Shown: piece by piece, positions 29,784 through 37,385 of the stretch
Position numbering within the stretch: position 1 is the stretch's first letter
Layout of the letters: each line of letters opens with the position of its first letter
Assembly (NCBI RefSeq): GCF_019285515.1
Contig: NZ_CP079095.1
Span: forward strand, 124,001 to 188,000
From: Methylococcus sp. Mc7
GTDB lineage: Bacteria > Pseudomonadota > Gammaproteobacteria > Methylococcales > Methylococcaceae
DNA length: 64,000 nucleotides
Reading direction: 5' to 3'
The notes under the pieces: generated by a model
Seen by the model: the letters and a program-made list of their open reading frames with translations, nothing else
Told to the model about the DNA's origin: nothing
The model's database searches: none
Made by a program: the position numbers and the translations under genes

Positions 29784-30445
29784 CGAGCCTGTCCTGGCCC
29801 ATGCGCACCCCGCTTTTCCGAATCATGGCAACGCCTTTCACGGAAGTCTCGTACCGCTCTCCTGCAAAAAGACGCCGTCGTTGACTGAGACCTGCGGGCT
29901 TATGAAGCTGCTGATTCCTGGTTCAAAAAAGCCCGGAATCAAGCACCTCCGAAAGAAAGACCCCCAAGCCGTTTGGCCGCACCTTGTCCTGCATTTAGGC
30001 ACAATGCGCTCTCGCCCCTTAAATGTCCATTACATCGGTGAAAAAATAAAATTGGGTTTTTTAGGAAAAGGGGCGTATGCTAAGCGAAGGTCGTCGCCGT
30101 TGAAGACCAATTTCGCCTCCTCCAGCAACCGCACCTTGTATGGCCCGCCGGGCCCAGCCGTTGTTTTCTTCGATGCTCGGCTCAGTTCGGCGCTGAGTAC
30201 CTCTCAAGGCACGTCGGGCTTGAATGCGAAGACATGGTGCTCTTTTTATTGGCCTTTTTCCATGCCGTGTTGCATCCTCGATGGAACACCGCTCCACGAC
30301 GTCCTGATTTCATACATTCAACTGCACTCCGCCACAACACTTCCCTGACCCGAGTCCCGGCTTCAGAGGTAATTGGCAGTGTCGACGGCTGATCGGGCCG
30401 ACTCCGCAGCCATTTCTGTATCGTTTCCCTTCGAGGATTTTTTTC
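29784..30445. other. 662-base region without a confident gene
   Basis: A 198-codon plus-strand frame (29752-30348) is open but shows no motif and has irregular composition, so it is not called. An imperfect hairpin TGATTCCTGG / CCCGGAATCA (29912-29941, one mismatch) and an AT-rich patch (about 30036-30070) are present. The RRM gene promoter should lie near the right end; no clear boxes were seen. Confidence 0.4.
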
Positions 30446-30820
30446 ATGGCTAAGAAATTGTTTGTCGGCAACCTGAGTTACACCATTACCGACCGTGATC
30501 TTCAAGCGATGTTCGCGGCGCATGGTGCAGTAACCTCGGCGACTCTCGTTACAGATCGAGACAGCGGCCGGTCCAAAGGCTTCGGTTTCGTCGAGATGGG
30601 CAATGACAAGGAGGCGCAGGCTGCCATCGCTGCCTTGCACGGTAAGGACTTCGACGGCCGCGCCTTGATCGTCAACGAAGCCCGTCCGCGCGAACAACGA
30701 TCCGACAACTTTGGTGGCAGCGGCGGCTTTGGCGGTGGCAGGGGCGGTCGTGGTGGAAACAGCGGAGGAGGTTTCGGTGGCGGGGGCCGTGGTGGCTTTG
30801 GTGGCCGACGCCCCTACTGA
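30446..30820 (+). CDS. Glycine-rich RNA-binding protein (single RRM)
   Basis: A 124-residue protein with one RRM (about residues 3-78) and a Gly/Arg/Phe-rich tail. RNP2 is LFVGNLSY and RNP1 is SKGFGFVEM. The tail repeats GGFGGGRGGRGG-like units and would be disordered. Bacterial and cyanobacterial members of this type often respond to cold. The AGGATTTTTTTC before the ATG is a reasonable ribosome site. There is no linked partner gene. Confidence 0.92.
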   Translation: MAKKLFVGNLSYTITDRDLQAMFAAHGAVTSATLVTDRDSGRSKGFGFVEMGNDKEAQAAIAALHGKDFDGRALIVNEARPREQRSDNFGGSGGFGGGRGGRGGNSGGGFGGGGRGGFGGRRPY

Positions 30821-30871
30821 GCTTGCCCGCTGGAGTAACCGCACGACACTGAGGAGGTTGGAAAGGCCGTT

Positions 30872-31570
30872 TCAGTTGTCCTGAATCGGCCTCCTTGGCG
30901 CCGCCTGGTCCAGTACACCGGCCAGAAACCGGAAGTGGAAGGCGATGCCCGCCAACACACCAAAATGCAGCAACTCATGCGGACCGATCACGCCGGGAAT
31001 CAGAACGGGCATGCCGAGAAATTCCAGCAATCCGCCGGCAGTGTAAAACAGACCGCTATAAACCAAGGGCATGACGAAATGCAACCCGTAGCGGCGGCCA
31101 AGGGTTATCCCGGAAGCAAGCCCGATCCAGCCGAGCCCCATGAAGAGCGTTAAACCCAGCCATTCCGGAATTTGCTCGAAGAAAATGGCCTTGAGCGTGA
31201 TGCCGGTAATGGCCAAGGTCCAGATCAAGAGCAACACCGCCCAGCGGCCCCAACCCGTGAATAGAATCCAATGAATCGGGGTAAAGCTGCCGGCGATCAG
31301 AGAAAAAATCGCGGCATGATCCAGCCGTTGTAAGACGGCATGGCCAGTTCCCCCAGCCGCAAGCAAATGGTAAACACCGCTCATGGACAAGAGGAATATA
31401 CAGGAGAACACGAATACGCCCAGCGTGACCAAGCGAGAGGTGTTTCCCCGCCCCCTTCGGAGTAGGAAATACCCATACACAGCAACCACGCCGGCTCCCA
31501 GCAAATGGGTCAAAGAGCTAACCGGTTCAGCAAAACCTGGAATCGAATGAGTGCCCATGTCCGGTACCAC
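30872..31570 (-). CDS. Hemolysin III / PAQR-family membrane protein
   Basis: A 232-residue seven-helix membrane protein of the hemolysin III (TrhA/YqfA) family, related to PAQR receptors. Conserved histidine and aspartate motifs are MSGVYHLL, QRLDHAAIFSLIAGSFTPI and the C-terminal GPHELLHFGVLAGIAFHF, probable metal-binding sites. Despite the family name, haemolysis is not established; related proteins affect membrane-lipid homeostasis. The GTG at 31570 begins one base after the antitoxin stop and has GAGGGGAAG upstream; an ATG at 31558 is the alternative. Confidence 0.85.
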   Translation of the reverse strand: MVPDMGTHSIPGFAEPVSSLTHLLGAGVVAVYGYFLLRRGRGNTSRLVTLGVFVFSCIFLLSMSGVYHLLAAGGTGHAVLQRLDHAAIFSLIAGSFTPIHWILFTGWGRWAVLLLIWTLAITGITLKAIFFEQIPEWLGLTLFMGLGWIGLASGITLGRRYGLHFVMPLVYSGLFYTAGGLLEFLGMPVLIPGVIGPHELLHFGVLAGIAFHFRFLAGVLDQAAPRRPIQDN

Positions 31571-31571
31571 G

Positions 31572-31892
31572 TTAGCGACTTCCCCTCATTTGCCAAGCGG
31601 ATTCTGCCGATGGAATGAAAACCTCCTTCTCGGCGTCCGTGATAACCCCCTCCGGCAAATCCCGTTTCCTCATCGCCTCGATCAGCCGCGCCGTGTGTCC
31701 GAACAGATATTCCGCATCATCTTTCGGCAGACCCTCGGTGATGCAGCGCTTCAGCAATGGTTGATAGCCGGAAAAACCCTTCCGTGGCACGATCTCCTTC
31801 AACGACTCCACCACGTCCACCGGAATCCGCAACGTGATCGAAGTCATCGGCCGGTCTTTGGCCGGGCGTTTCTTTAAGCGTTCAGGAATCAT
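31572..31892 (-). CDS. Ribbon-helix-helix (CopG/BrnA-like) antitoxin
   Basis: A 106-residue protein. MTSITLRIPVDVVESLKEIVPRKGFSGYQPLLKRCI (from about residue 16) has the beta-strand plus two-helix pattern of a ribbon-helix-helix DNA-binding antitoxin. The start ATG at 31892 has GAGGAG before it and lies inside the last codons of the upstream toxin-like frame (11-base overlap), the usual toxin-then-antitoxin order of BrnT/BrnA-type pairs. The C-terminal part (GVITDAEKEVFIPSAES) is not a known module. The toxin appears broken, so this may be an orphan. Confidence 0.6.
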   Translation of the reverse strand: MIPERLKKRPAKDRPMTSITLRIPVDVVESLKEIVPRKGFSGYQPLLKRCITEGLPKDDAEYLFGHTARLIEAMRKRDLPEGVITDAEKEVFIPSAESAWQMRGSR

Positions 31893-32119
31893 GGCGTTCG
31901 CGCTCCTCTCGGGTCGCTCGTCGGGCTGAAATGATGCGGATGAACTCCTCCTCGATCTCGATGTGGGCCACGACTCCCGCCAAATCAAGAACCTCAGCCA
32001 CCCATCGGCCGTCTTGCTTCCTGTTTCCGATCGATGCCGTAGCGCATCGGATTGCCTTATCCTGCCAGTAGGTTCTTGATTTTATAAACCTCATGAGCGC
32101 TTATGCCGAAATTGGCGAT
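31882..32119 (-). pseudogene. Degenerate BrnT-like toxin
   Basis: The 3' part, in one frame, ends FIRIISARRATREERERHDS, the C-terminal signature of BrnT/RelE-like toxins, preceded by IGNRKQDGRW. The matching N-terminal piece (IANFGISAHEVYKIKNLLAG, 32057-32119) lies in a different frame and ends at a stop, so the gene is frameshifted. A 70-codon frame with ATG at 32094 covers only the 3' part. I read this as an inactivated toxin left beside its antitoxin. Confidence 0.5.
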
Positions 32120-32372
32120 TGAACCTTTTCCCTATTCCGAGCAAGGTATTTCCGCCCCTTCCGTGCGGATCATGATATAAAAGAAGCCGAGTCCCAGAAC
32201 ATGAGGGAAATTCTCGGCAGTAATGGATCACGTTGGGAACGAAGTGAGCATATAGCAAGATGCTCGGCCAATAAGGGATAGGTCTCGCATGTAATCATAG
32301 AATTTTTACAGTTGATGCCACCCTTTTTGACAGTGATATTTTAGAGAGCACAGAATACAGAGGGAACAAGTC

Positions 32373-33314
32373 ATGGCTAATCCACACTTTGTTGATTTGC
32401 TGAAACAGGGGCCAGACACCTGGAATAAAGCGAGAGAAAGCAACCCCCAAGATTTCGTAGACATCGACCTTACGGAAGCCCACTTCGAAAGAGCCAACCT
32501 CCGCGGAGTACAGCTCCAAGGCGCCAACCTCGCAAGAGCCTATCTCGAAGGCGCCAATCTCCAGGGCGCCAAGCTTCAAGGAGCCAACCTAGCGGGCGCA
32601 CACCTTGAAGATGCCAACCTCAAGAACGCCACCTTCTATGATCCGGGAATGCACGATACCAACCTCGAAGGCGCTCACCTCGAAGGAGCCAATCTTTGCG
32701 GAGCCAACCTCAAAGAAGCGCATCTCGTAAAAGCCCACCTCACCGAAGCAAACCTGGCGGACGCCCACCTTCGGAGAGCCGACCTTACCCACGCGGACCT
32801 GGAAGGCGCCAATCTCGAAGGGGCACACCTCCGAGAAGCCCATCTCGCGGAAACACAGCTAAGGGAAGCCAACCTCAGTGAAGCCCATCTCCGAAAAGCC
32901 GATTTGGCCCATGCCTATCTCAGAGAAGCCGATCTCACGCACGCCCACCTCACGGGAGCCAACCTCCAGGGCGCCAATCTGCGGGAAGCCGATCTGAGCA
33001 ATGCCCATCTCACAGGAGCCCACCTGGAGCGAGCCAACCTGAGGGAAGCCGATCTGACGCATACCCACCTCTCGCACGCCTCCGCTGTGAGCGCCAACTT
33101 CGACGGGGCCTACCTCGACGGCGCCCAACTCGAAGGCGCCTGCTTACGAGGAGCAAACAACCTAACCATTAGCCAACTTCGCACGGTGAAGACGCTCCAC
33201 GGCATCATCGACTTGGAACCGACATTGAAGGATCAGCTTCATGCCAGCCATCCCCATCTTTTTGAAAAGCCGGGCGTTGCCAACTCCAACGATGAAGAAG
33301 CTGCGGTAGCTTGA
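32373..33314 (+). CDS. Pentapeptide-repeat protein
   Basis: A 313-residue protein in which about residues 30-260 are an almost unbroken series of A(N/H)L-x-x pentapeptides, roughly 45 copies, folding as a right-handed quadrilateral beta-helix. The region after it (NLTISQLRTVKTLHGIIDLEP) is the capping helix common in this family. Some members mimic DNA and protect gyrase; others have no known role. No signal peptide or membrane span is visible, so it is cytoplasmic. Many repeats contain His instead of Asn (AHL), a mild peculiarity. GAGGGAACAAGTC precedes the ATG. Confidence 0.92.
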   Translation: MANPHFVDLLKQGPDTWNKARESNPQDFVDIDLTEAHFERANLRGVQLQGANLARAYLEGANLQGAKLQGANLAGAHLEDANLKNATFYDPGMHDTNLEGAHLEGANLCGANLKEAHLVKAHLTEANLADAHLRRADLTHADLEGANLEGAHLREAHLAETQLREANLSEAHLRKADLAHAYLREADLTHAHLTGANLQGANLREADLSNAHLTGAHLERANLREADLTHTHLSHASAVSANFDGAYLDGAQLEGACLRGANNLTISQLRTVKTLHGIIDLEPTLKDQLHASHPHLFEKPGVANSNDEEAAVA

Positions 33315-33340
33315 AAAGCTCCACCTTACCCGTGAAACGA

Positions 33341-33583
33341 TCATGGCCCAGCGGATTTTTCACGCGCGGGGATTGGCGTTTCTGACGGGGGTGGAGTACG
33401 GGAAAGGTCCCAGAGCCAGAAGCTCAGTCCCAGGATGACTGTGGCCAGAACGCTAGGCCAGATTGGCATTTGATGGCCGGCGACGAGGATTTCGGGGCGG
33501 ATAGCCAACCGCATGAGCTGAGCGAGGGCCATGAGGGCAAAAACCGCGCTGGCGACGCATAGTCCTCTGATTTGAGCGTTTAT
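33341..33583 (-). CDS. Small membrane protein with ATA at the expected start
   Basis: An 80-codon frame encodes a two-helix membrane protein (GLCVASAVFALMALAQLMRL and MPIWPSVLATVILGLSFWLWDLS), resembling widespread small uncharacterised membrane proteins. Upstream is GGGGGAGGT, a strong ribosome site, followed three bases later by ATA (33581-33583) exactly where the start should be. No ATG, GTG or TTG occurs in frame until an internal Met at 33532, which would remove half of the first helix. Either ATA initiates, as rarely happens, or a start-codon mutation has silenced the gene. Confidence 0.5.
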   Translation of the reverse strand: MNAQIRGLCVASAVFALMALAQLMRLAIRPEILVAGHQMPIWPSVLATVILGLSFWLWDLSRTPPPSETPIPAREKSAGP

Positions 33584-33747
33584 GTTACCTCCCCCTGCGG
33601 TGGGTTAATGGTGGCTCACGCTTCCGCCCCTCTTGCCCATGTGCTTCCCTTCATTCTCTTCTCCGTCTCCCGACGACGCCAGGGCGGACCGTCGCCGACC
33701 AGAAGTTCCGCTGTCCCTCGCCGCTGTAATGGGGGGGGAACTTCGGG

Positions 33748-34263
33748 TTAGAACAGCCGGCGCACCTTGAGGCCGGAAGCCATCAGCAGGCCCATCGCCA
33801 GAAACACGGCGGGCCAGGCGTTGAGGCTGGGGGGGAAAGCCACGGACAGCAGGTAGAGCAGCGGAAACAGGACGCCGTTGACCGTGATCGGCACCCCCTC
33901 GAAGCCTTTGCCCGTGGAGATGTTGTACCGCGCCAGCCTGAGCATGCCGCAGGCGACGAAGAACAGGAGCGGCGGAACAGCGAGCCAGGATGGCTCGCTC
34001 ATGGTGAAGAACAGGCAGGCCGGGGATACGCCGAAGGAGACCAGGTCGGCGAGGGAGTCGAGCTGCTTGCCGAACTCGCGTCCGCTATGGTGGGTCCAGG
34101 CCGCCACCTTGCCGTCCAGCGAGTCCCACACCACCGCCAGCGCGATCAGCCCCGCACCGATTTCCGGATGCCCCTGGATCGCTGCGAATATCGCCGACAC
34201 CCCGCAACTCAGATTGGCGATGGTCAGGGCGTCGGCCCAGCACAACAGACGCAGCATGTTCAT
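33748..34263 (-). CDS. pssA: CDP-diacylglycerol-serine O-phosphatidyltransferase
   Basis: A 171-residue integral membrane enzyme of the CDP-alcohol phosphatidyltransferase family, making phosphatidylserine (the precursor of phosphatidylethanolamine). The motif region is DSLDGKVAAWTHHSGREFGKQLDSLAD, followed by VSFGVSP as in PssA. The usual DGxxAR-x8-G-x3-D-x3-D reads DGKVAA-x9-G-x3-D-x3-D here: the Arg is Ala and there is one extra residue, although all four acidic residues remain. Several hydrophobic segments follow. The ATG at 34263 has AGGAGG upstream; the longer frame is not supported. Confidence 0.82.
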   Translation of the reverse strand: MNMLRLLCWADALTIANLSCGVSAIFAAIQGHPEIGAGLIALAVVWDSLDGKVAAWTHHSGREFGKQLDSLADLVSFGVSPACLFFTMSEPSWLAVPPLLFFVACGMLRLARYNISTGKGFEGVPITVNGVLFPLLYLLSVAFPPSLNAWPAVFLAMGLLMASGLKVRRLF

Positions 34264-34367
34264 CTTGGCGTTCCCTCCTTTTCGTAGTGATCCTTCCCTG
34301 AATAGCACGGAAAGATGACAGCCCGGTGTCGCAGCCTTCGGTCTCTCCCGCCCGCAACGGCGGGGAC

Positions 34368-37334
34368 TCAGGAAACGGCGCTCCAGTCCTCTCCGATCAA
34401 TGCCTCGAAGCCGGGGAGCGGCTGCGGTACGCCGAACAAATAACCCTGCGCCAAGCGGCAGCCGTGGGCCTGGAGATAAACCGCCTGTTGCGGGGTTTCC
34501 ACGCCTTCCGCCAGCACCTCGAGGCTCAGCGCCTGAGAGATCGAGATCATGGCCTTGACCAGTTCCGATTTGCGGCGGTCGGACGGAACGCCGTGGACGA
34601 AAGAGCGGTCTATCTTGATCCTTTTCACCGGAAAGCGATGCAGATAGCTCAAGGCGGAATAGCCGGTGCCGAAGTCGTCGATGGCGATCGACAGCCCCAT
34701 GCGGTCGAAGGCTTCGAGTGTCGACCGGATTTCCCTGCTGTCTTCCAGCAACAGGCTTTCGGTGATTTCAAGTTCCAGCCATTCCGGCCGGCAGCCGGTC
34801 TCGTCGAGGATGCGCCGGACGGTGCCGGCGAGATCGTTCAGGATGAACTGCCGGGTGGAAAGGTTTACGGCGACGGACAGAGGACGCTCGCGCCGGCCGT
34901 TCCAGGCGGCGGCGGCCTCGCAGGCCTGGGCCAGCACCCATTCGCCGATGCCGACGATCAGGCCGCTTTCCTCGGCTACCGGGATGAACTTGCGCGGCAG
35001 CACGATGCCGTGTCCCAGCCTGTTCCATCGCAGCAGCGCCTCGGCGCCGACGATGGTCCCGGAAGCCATGTCGATCTGCGGCTGGAAGTACAGCTCCAGT
35101 TCGTTGCGCCCCAGTGCCCGGCGCAGGGCGGATTCGATCCGCATGCGTTCCGACGCGCGCGCCGTGAGGTCGGCCGAATAGAACTGAAAGTTGTTCCTCC
35201 CTTGCCGCTTGGCGTGATACATCGCGGAATCGGCGTAGCGGAACAAGGTATCGATTCCGGCGCAATCCCTGGGGTAAAGCGCGATGCCGAGGCTGGCGGA
35301 AACGAACAGCTCCCGGCCTTCGATCAGGAAGGGTTCGGCAAAGGCGCCGAGCATCCTGCCGGCCAGCGTCGCGAGTTCCTGGCAGTCGGCGGGGGCGGGC
35401 ACCAGGACAGCGAACTCGTCGCCGCCCAGCCGCGCCACGGTGTCGCCGCTGCGCACGGCGCCCAGCAGGCGGTAGGCGGCTTTTTCCAGCAGCAGGTCGC
35501 CGACCCCGTGGCCCAGGGTGTCGTTGATTTCCTTGAAGCGGTCGAGGTCCAGCATCATCAGGGCAAACTGCCGGCCGGGGCCGGGAGTACCGTCCATGGC
35601 CTGCCGAATCCGCTTGTTGAGCATTTCCCGGTTCGGCAATCCCGTCAGGGTATCGAAAAAAGCCATGTGATGAATGCGCCGGCGATAAGCGTCGATTTCG
35701 GTGATGTCCCGCCCGACCGCCAGCGTGTGTATGACTTCGCCGTCAAAACCGAATTCCGGTGTCAGCCGGATATGGGAGACCAAATCGCGTCCCTGAGCCG
35801 TTTTCCAGCTCAGTTCGAACTCTTCCGGCACACCGGTTTCGAAAACCTGCCGAATCTTCGCCTGATAAGCACGGGCGCTCTCGCCGCCGGGGAACTCGGC
35901 CGGCGTTTTCCCCAGCAGTTCGGAAAGGGGCACACCCGCTTCCTCCTCCAACCGGGGGTTGGCGTAAACGCGGCGGCAGTCCCGGTCATAGCGGGCAACG
36001 GTGTCGGGCGAGTGCTCGACCAGGGAACGGAACTCCTGTTCGCGCGCCTTGAGCTGCCGCTCCGAGCGATCCCGTTCCAGAGCCGCCGCGACCCGTGTCG
36101 CCACGAGCTGCAAGAGGGCGGTCACGGATTCCGCCTCCGCCATGGGCTTGCCATCCATCACCGCGATCAGGCCGATCGCGGTTCCCGCCGAATCCCACAA
36201 GGGCACGCCGGCATAGCTTTCCACCCCCATGTCCTGCAGCATGACGTCCTCGGGAAACAGCGTGCGGACCCGGCGGGGAAAACAGCACAGACTGCGGCCC
36301 ATGACGTTCTCGCAGGGCGTTCCGGCGAGCCTGTAGCAGATATTGGGCAGGTCCTCGCCCCGTGCGTACAACGCGATGGTCTCGGCGAGTTCGGAATCCC
36401 TGGTCAGCCGGTCGATGACGACGTAATCGACCCCGAGGGTCTTGCCGAGGTAATGTGCAATGGCGGAAAAGAATGCCTCGCCGTCCGTAGCCCAACTGCG
36501 CTGGGCAATGAACCGGAACGTTTCCTCCATCCGCTTCCGCTCGGTGATGTCGACCAGAAACCCGTGCCACAGGGTGACGCCGTCTTTCTGCCGCTCCGGC
36601 ACGGACCGGGCCTCCAGCCACCGCTCACCCTTGACCGGGTGAAGGATGCGGTATTCCTCCTCGAACGGCAGCAGTTCGCGGGCCGAAACCTCCTTACACC
36701 GCAGAATCCGGTCCCGGTCTTCCGGAACGATGCGCGAGTAAATATTGCCGATGTCTTCCAGGACCGCTTCCACGCTCAGCCCGAGAATGTCCTCCACGCC
36801 GGAACTGGCGTAAGTCATGGCAAGGCTTCCGTCGGCGCGCGCCTCCACGGTATACATGAACCCCGGCGCGCACTGGGCAAAGCGGGCAAGACGGTCCAGG
36901 CCTTCCCGCTCGGCCTGCAGCCTCTCGAGTTCCTTCATGCGCGCCTCGGCTTCGCGGCGCGGGCGAAGGTCGCGGCTGATGCAGACCGCCAGAGTCTTTC
37001 CGTCCTGCTCGAACAGGTTCGCCGTCACTTCGACGGGAATCTCCGTCCCACCCGCCACTCTGTGGAGCGTCTCGAACGTCATTCCCCCCGTTTGCCGGTG
37101 CCGTTCGAGGGCGAGGCGCAGGGATTCTTCGTCGTGTGTGGGATCGAAATCCAGCGGGCACCAGGTCAGCAAGGTTTCGAGATCGGCGCCGAAATGGCGG
37201 CAGGCCGCTTCGTTCGCGTAGATGATGCGTGCGCGGTCTTCGATGTCGTGAACCGTCACCACCTGATCCTGAAGGCACTCGATCATCGCCCGGAACATGA
37301 CGTTGTCCCATGCCACGGCGCCCCTACGTTTCAA
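34368..37334 (-). CDS. PAS-PAS-GAF-PAS-GGDEF-EAL cyclic-di-GMP protein
   Basis: A 988-residue bifunctional candidate. Order: PAS (about 12-125), PAS/PAC (150-270), GAF (285-440), PAS (445-570), GGDEF (575-730), EAL (745-985). The synthase site is VARLGGDEFAVL, and RSGD five residues before it is an intact product-inhibition (I) site. The phosphodiesterase keeps EALLRW, AVNLSTRQF, LELEITES, IDDFGTGYSALSYL, IKIDRSFV and EGVET. Both activities are therefore plausible. No membrane span is seen. The start is TTG with GGAGG five bases upstream. It lies 51 bases after a paralogue and probably senses a different cue through its GAF domain. Confidence 0.9.
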   Translation of the reverse strand: MKRRGAVAWDNVMFRAMIECLQDQVVTVHDIEDRARIIYANEAACRHFGADLETLLTWCPLDFDPTHDEESLRLALERHRQTGGMTFETLHRVAGGTEIPVEVTANLFEQDGKTLAVCISRDLRPRREAEARMKELERLQAEREGLDRLARFAQCAPGFMYTVEARADGSLAMTYASSGVEDILGLSVEAVLEDIGNIYSRIVPEDRDRILRCKEVSARELLPFEEEYRILHPVKGERWLEARSVPERQKDGVTLWHGFLVDITERKRMEETFRFIAQRSWATDGEAFFSAIAHYLGKTLGVDYVVIDRLTRDSELAETIALYARGEDLPNICYRLAGTPCENVMGRSLCCFPRRVRTLFPEDVMLQDMGVESYAGVPLWDSAGTAIGLIAVMDGKPMAEAESVTALLQLVATRVAAALERDRSERQLKAREQEFRSLVEHSPDTVARYDRDCRRVYANPRLEEEAGVPLSELLGKTPAEFPGGESARAYQAKIRQVFETGVPEEFELSWKTAQGRDLVSHIRLTPEFGFDGEVIHTLAVGRDITEIDAYRRRIHHMAFFDTLTGLPNREMLNKRIRQAMDGTPGPGRQFALMMLDLDRFKEINDTLGHGVGDLLLEKAAYRLLGAVRSGDTVARLGGDEFAVLVPAPADCQELATLAGRMLGAFAEPFLIEGRELFVSASLGIALYPRDCAGIDTLFRYADSAMYHAKRQGRNNFQFYSADLTARASERMRIESALRRALGRNELELYFQPQIDMASGTIVGAEALLRWNRLGHGIVLPRKFIPVAEESGLIVGIGEWVLAQACEAAAAWNGRRERPLSVAVNLSTRQFILNDLAGTVRRILDETGCRPEWLELEITESLLLEDSREIRSTLEAFDRMGLSIAIDDFGTGYSALSYLHRFPVKRIKIDRSFVHGVPSDRRKSELVKAMISISQALSLEVLAEGVETPQQAVYLQAHGCRLAQGYLFGVPQPLPGFEALIGEDWSAVS

Positions 37335-37385
37335 CTCAGCCTCCGTTTTACGCTTACGGCGCGAATGACCAGGGAACAGGCGGGA

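Noticed and set aside
29752-30348. A 198-codon plus-strand frame
   Set aside because: No motif, uneven composition, no ribosome site; overlaps the upstream end of the glycosyltransferase frame. Left as unassigned DNA.
32589-33128. Minus-strand frames full of EVG/FEIG repeats
   Set aside because: They are the mirror of the pentapeptide-repeat gene; the periodicity is a consequence of its repeats, not a second repeat protein.
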